A stretch of DNA of 64,000 nt, from the NCBI RefSeq assembly GCF_029873635.1, contig NC_080428.1:69249601-69313600 (forward strand), in the 5' to 3' direction. Positions 59,865-64,000 of this stretch are shown piece by piece. The stretch's first letter is position 1; each line of letters opens with the position of its first letter. Source of the DNA: Malania oleifera. Its lineage: Eukaryota; Streptophyta; Magnoliopsida; Santalales; Ximeniaceae. A model generated the notes under the pieces. It was not told where the DNA came from. It saw nothing but the letters and a program-made list of their open reading frames with translations, and made no database searches. The position numbers and the translations under genes are program-made.

Positions 59865-62800
59865 TTTTGAGAGTGGACGCAGGAAGAGAGGAAGAAGATA
59901 CAGTTAGCGTCGAAGGCGTCAGTCACCTGCGTTACAGGTTTCTACGGTGGGGGTAACCGGAAGGAGGATTATTTGAGTTAGATCCCAACCAATGAAGTGG
60001 AAGAAGATTCTGATGCTTTGGACTCGGAGTTGCACGCAAATTGGCTTCTTTTACAGCTCATAAGTCGCTGCTGAAGGAGGTGCCGAAGTTTGGGATGACG
60101 ACGACCATACGAGGTTTAGGAAGCGACAGAGAACTATTGATATAGAGGATGATTACAGCAGGAGGCGGCTTTATCAGGTGATTTCACCAGAGCGGCATGA
60201 TGCGTTTCTTGATGCAGATAAGAGTCGTAAGACCCCCATCCCATCTGGGAGGACTTGTGGGAGGTGATGAGCGGTAGGGCGTTGGAAAGGGAGGAGGAGA
60301 GACTTTAGTTAATGTTTGGTTTGCAGAATGTAATAGGATACGAAAGGAATGGAATGAAAATTTAAATGGAGACATGATGAAATGAAGTGATATATTTGAT
60401 TTCTATTCCTTCCGATTACATTTATTGCTATGTACCAAACTCGGATAAGGGGCAATAGTGGAAACGAGGAGGAAGAAGAGGAAGAGAATAAGAGGAGAGG
60501 GAATTGGATGCGGGCACCTACCAGTAGAGGAGGAACAGAAGGGACCAATTGCAGGATGATGGTAGCGCAAAGAAGGTGAAGACTGAAGAGAGCATCTGAT
60601 TGAGATTTGCTGGATTTGACTCCAGGGATTGAATGGTAGGATGCATCCCCTACACTGGGTGTGGAAGATGCCATGCCCTGGGTTTCTAGGAGGACTGGAG
60701 GAGTAGGTTTGAGAAGACCCCTACAATGGGGCTAGACTGGGAGAGGCTGATGTGGATGCGGCAGCTGGGGGTGCAACCCCAGCTGGAATGACTTGGGATG
60801 TTGTGCCAAAGCTTGTGGGGCTGGTCTCCCACTCCCAAGAGACAGAGATTGCAATGGGATGAGACACCAGTGACCATGGGGAGTGCGACATTAGTATGGG
60901 GTGCTACTCTGGCTCCTGCATGTACTCTGAATGTAATCCCTGTTGAAGAGGGTGACCTAGCAACACTAATACTTGGTGCTGTTAATTTAGGGGTGCAATT
61001 CCTCCGTATCATTTAAATTTGATGTGATGGGAGAAAGAGATGGAATACAGAAATGGCTCCTTGATGGATGAAGAACTTGATGTCATGTTTCTGCAAGAGG
61101 GGTACAAGATTTCAGAACATCCAGCTTTGTACATTCCTATTAGAACACCTGCTAGGAAACTTCGCGCTGCCCCAATCCCCACAAGGACGCAGCATTACAT
61201 CATCCACAAAGTGAGTATTGAGCAGCAGTTTGATGTTCCCAAGGAAGTGCCTGCTGAGTTGGCATTCATGAAACCAGAGGATTATCAGTCTTCAGTGCAT
61301 ATTGAATGAAGAAGTTGAGGAAGAGTAGTCTCCTGAAGAGCAGAAAGACGGCTTACTGATAAGGCTCATGAGTTTGGTGCTGGTCCATTGTTTATCTGTT
61401 TCCCACTATTGCTTGTGCAGCCCACCCTCGAAGATCAGGAGAGGCATCTTCTTTTGGTAAGGTTATTGATAAGAGTGACTTGTAAGTTGGTGGTGTTAGT
61501 TCCCCTTTTTGGATAAGATACTGGTAGTGATTGAGATTGAGTCTCTGTCATCTGGGAAAACCTTAATGCAATGTAGATGGGAGAGTGACCATTTTCATTA
61601 AGATGTTGGGTTGGTCACTACAATTGTGGTAAGGCATCCTGATATTGATAACGTCCATGAGTGTTTGAACACAACTGCGAGGGCCTTCAGTGTCGTTGCT
61701 TCTGCACTTGTGAGTCTGGCTCTCTTCCTTTTCTTGAAAACCATGTGTTAGTATGAAGTCTTGTCAAGCTCGTCACAATTGAATCTAGATTGTCCAGAAG
61801 ATTGCCATTTTAATTTACTGGGCTATTCTTCCGCACCTGAGGTCTCTGGTGGAAGTTATTTAACACTGCTTAAACAAGCGTTAGAAAGCAAGAACAATTA
61901 CTTCTCTCTCTTTTGCTGCTCTTGCAGAGGCCTGCACCCTATCGAATTGAGCTCTGGCTCCATCTTGAAGCCATTGTGGAAGGGCATCAGGTCACACTGA
62001 GGGAAGCTATTGGCTGCATTCTTGAAGGCAATTGGTTTTATTATTCCTCTGATGGATGCAGTATAGGCCAGCTACTATGCCAAGGATGTTTTGTTTATCC
62101 TGATTCGGGAGTTCCTGTCACTTGAAGAAATGGAGGAAATGGTTTGGAAAGGGTTAAGCAGGGTTAAGCAGTGTGTGAGCACTGAGGGTTTGAGGCTGAC
62201 TACATATGAAACAATATCCGTCCGCAATTGTTAAAAAATTTCTGGGTCAGGAGGATGGCTTTAGATAGCAGGAAATATGAGCAACTTGTGGACACAATTG
62301 TAGAGATAGAAAATAAAGTAATTGTTGCTGATATAGTAGGGAAATTTGGGGAGAATCACGAGGATAATAGTGATCCATATAGACGAATGGTTGTGGGAAC
62401 AATTGAGAAAGTGTCTGCAAATTGTGTGCATCTGATATTGGTGTTCCCTGTGGAGAGCTTCTGATTGATGGCATTCTATATGCCTTCCAATAGCTGGCCC
62501 CTGATGATGCCAATGTGATGCCGCAGTTGTGATTGCTCTTGGGCAGAGGGTGAAACCATACGTTATAAAGTGGAGCTTGAATAACGGGAGCTCTAACGTG
62601 AGACAGAAAGCAGCAGAAATTATGTCAATCACTGCTTTGTCATCAAACAGTGCCAAGAAGAACAGCTGATGGGTTGTCTTGGGGTAGCCTTGTACGAATA
62701 TTTTGGGGGAGAGGCATGCGGATGTTTTGGGATCAACACTAGGAGCTTGAAGCTATTGTCGATGCTATTGGTATAACAAAATTTGCACCTCCAATAAAGG

Positions 62801-63000
62801 ATTCACTACATTGACTTACCTAAATCTTGATGAATCGGCATGAAAAGGTGCAGCAGAATTGTATTGATCTTGTTGGTCAAATTGATGACTGTAGAGCCAA
62901 GTGTTCACAGCAAGAGAATAGATAGTAGCGCCTGTAATTTCAAGAGTTTGTGATAACACTTGTCCCAGCAAGAGAATGGATAATAACGCTTGTGAAGAAG
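59865..63000 (+). pseudogene. SF3B1 (SF3b155) splicing factor pseudogene, 3' truncated
   Basis: SF3B1 is the large HEAT-repeat subunit of the U2 snRNP SF3b complex. Fragments in order across three frames match it: KSLLKEVP (about 60,060), RTIDIEDDYSRRRLYQVISP (60,130-60,190), TPAGMTWD (60,780), RWDETPVTMGSAT-like coding (60,850), then EGYKISEHPALYIPIRTPAR and QFDVPKEVPAELAFMKPED (61,096-61,290). Further on come TLEDQERHL (61,425), RPDIDNVHE-like and TTARAFSVVASAL (61,630-61,710), LKPLWKGIRSH (61,965-62,000), NFWVRRMALDSRKYEQLVDT (62,238-62,297) and GQRVKPY (62,540). Stops, small indels and a MITE break the frame throughout. No introns are evident in the matched part. It ends about halfway through the normal protein, just before a poly(A) tract. 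Confidence 0.93.
60313..60444. mobile_element. small MITE-like insert in the pseudogene
   Basis: GTTTGGTTTGCAGAATGTAA and, inverted, GTTTGGTACATAGCAATAAA bound about 130 bp that interrupt the SF3B1 homology between its EREE-rich and RRNRWD-rich parts. No target duplication is clear. Confidence 0.5.
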
Positions 63001-63036
63001 GAAACCATAGCCTTGTTGATCTTGTAAATTGTTGCC

Positions 63037-63080
63037 AAAAAAAAAAAAAAAAAAAAAGGAAAGAAAGAAAGAAAGAAAAG
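63037..63080 (+). repeat. poly(A) and GAAA repeat
   Basis: About 21 A are followed by GGAAAGAAAGAAAGAAAG. It lies within about 40 bp of the last SF3B1 homology and directly borders an antisense LINE. Confidence 0.85.
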
Positions 63081-64000
63081 CCATCAGTCCACCTCACCAG
63101 AAAATGAAAGAGAGTTCTTTTAGTTTCTTCTTTATTCAGTGGACTGTCAAGCATAAGCTTATCAGCATCTACCAAGTCACAACCAAGAGCTCTTTAGGAA
63201 ACTAGAGTTGCAGGAGATAACTTCTCACTATTCTTAGAAACCAGAAGACTTGCATAGAATGATAAAACTTGCTTTATAGCATTATAAGATTCTAATTTTG
63301 TCTTTTTGAGAGTCAAATAAGCATCTATTTGAGCCTTGTTCTTTTATCATTGACCAGTAAAGAGAATTCACTGTTTCTATCCCCAATTGCAGCTGGCTAA
63401 TCCTTGATCTCTGCCTCAATATCTTCCTCACCCCTTATGATACTTGGATAAGCATTTTTCTTGTGTTTGGCTAAAGCAATAGAATCAGAGCTAGGACAAG
63501 TAAGAGTCATTAACTGAGCTTGGAAAATTTCTTCTTTTAGCAATTTTAACATTGTCAGAGATTTCAGAGAAATGCCTTTTTGTGGAAATCTCTCAAAGGC
63601 TACTTCAGAATTTTCAGTTTTTGGCTAAAAGTACTGTTGAATGGCATAGCCCAGGCCTGTCTCAAAATATGCAAGAAACTTGGCTGCTTAAGCCGGCAAT
63701 GTAGGAATTAAAAGGAATCTTAGCCCCCTGTAGAAGCATTCTTAGTATTGAGTTGAACCACCATAAAGTAGTCAGAGAAACGTGGGGTGAGAAACTTGAC
63801 AGAGACTTTGGGAATTTTGATTAAAGCTGCAAGAAGTGAGAACCCAAGTTTCTTTGAGATAAAATCGTATCTCTTTTTTTTTTTTTTTACAGGTATGAAA
63901 AGAGCCAGCAAAAAAGAAATCATCCAAGTATCATAAAGGAAGCATTCCAGCAATACAGGGAGCAGTGAAAGATCCCTTGCAGTATTAACCTCTCCCAAAA
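63081..64000 (-). mobile_element. antisense L1-like ORF2 fragment, runs out of the window
   Basis: Minus-strand frames with stops resemble the linker between endonuclease and reverse transcriptase of plant L1 ORF2. The blocks are RLKQPSFLHILRQAWAMPF (about 63,690-63,630), DRNSEFFTGQ-like (about 63,370) and ADKLMLDSPLNKEETKRTLF (63,165-63,105). A T run (63,880-63,892) falls inside. It is heavily decayed. Confidence 0.7.

Noticed and set aside
1-64000. CRISPR arrays, operons, prophage or bacterial defence genes
   Set aside because: The DNA is plainly plant nuclear; the repeats present are explained by transposons and microsatellites. No tRNA or rRNA gene was recognised either.

Overview
This window is nuclear DNA from a plant, most likely a woody or large-genomed eudicot. 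The support is two plant-type genes with GT-AG introns, L1 (LINE) remnants, Ty1/copia and Ty3/gypsy chromovirus retrotransposons with Met-tRNA primer sites, hAT, Mutator-like and Tourist-like transposons, CT/GA-rich gene leaders and long TA microsatellites. I see no prokaryotic features and no evidence of a novel multi-gene system. The interest lies in the transposon architecture and its effect on the genes.

Layout. Positions 1-18,920 are one copia retrotransposon whose 5' LTR begins outside the window. Three later insertions split it: an hAT transposon (641-5,832), a Mutator-like MITE (about 6,537-7,445) and a Tekay-type gypsy element (8,839-17,612). Each insertion point can be closed by eye through its target-site duplication, and the copia reading frame then runs across the joint. 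From 19.3 to 22.4 kb lies a BPA1-like RRM protein gene for which I cannot find the first coding exon. From 24,444 to 53,750 lies a complete 14-exon SUT2/SUC3-type sucrose transporter gene that reads as 602 residues with every exon in phase. About 25 of its 29 kb is three giant introns (5.2, 10.1 and 9.9 kb). These hold L1 fragments, a 266-bp TRIM, a SINE, two 0.7-kb hAT MITEs, two abutting Tourist-like MITEs, a gypsy mini-element and several recent tandem duplications. From 54.8 to 57.1 kb is a non-autonomous hAT-like element, then AT-rich intergenic DNA with a possible organellar insert. From about 59.9 to 63.0 kb is a badly decayed copy of the splicing factor SF3B1 (SF3b155), ending at a poly(A) tract, followed by an antisense L1 fragment that leaves the window.

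Relations between parts. The hAT element at 0.6 kb and the MITEs at 33.1 and 45.9 kb share the same terminal sequence (CAAG...AAATTT) and flank 8-bp duplications, so the large element is probably a relative of the source of the small ones. The sucrose transporter appears intact despite its burden: every insertion found lies in an intron, and the exons, splice sites and transporter motifs are preserved.
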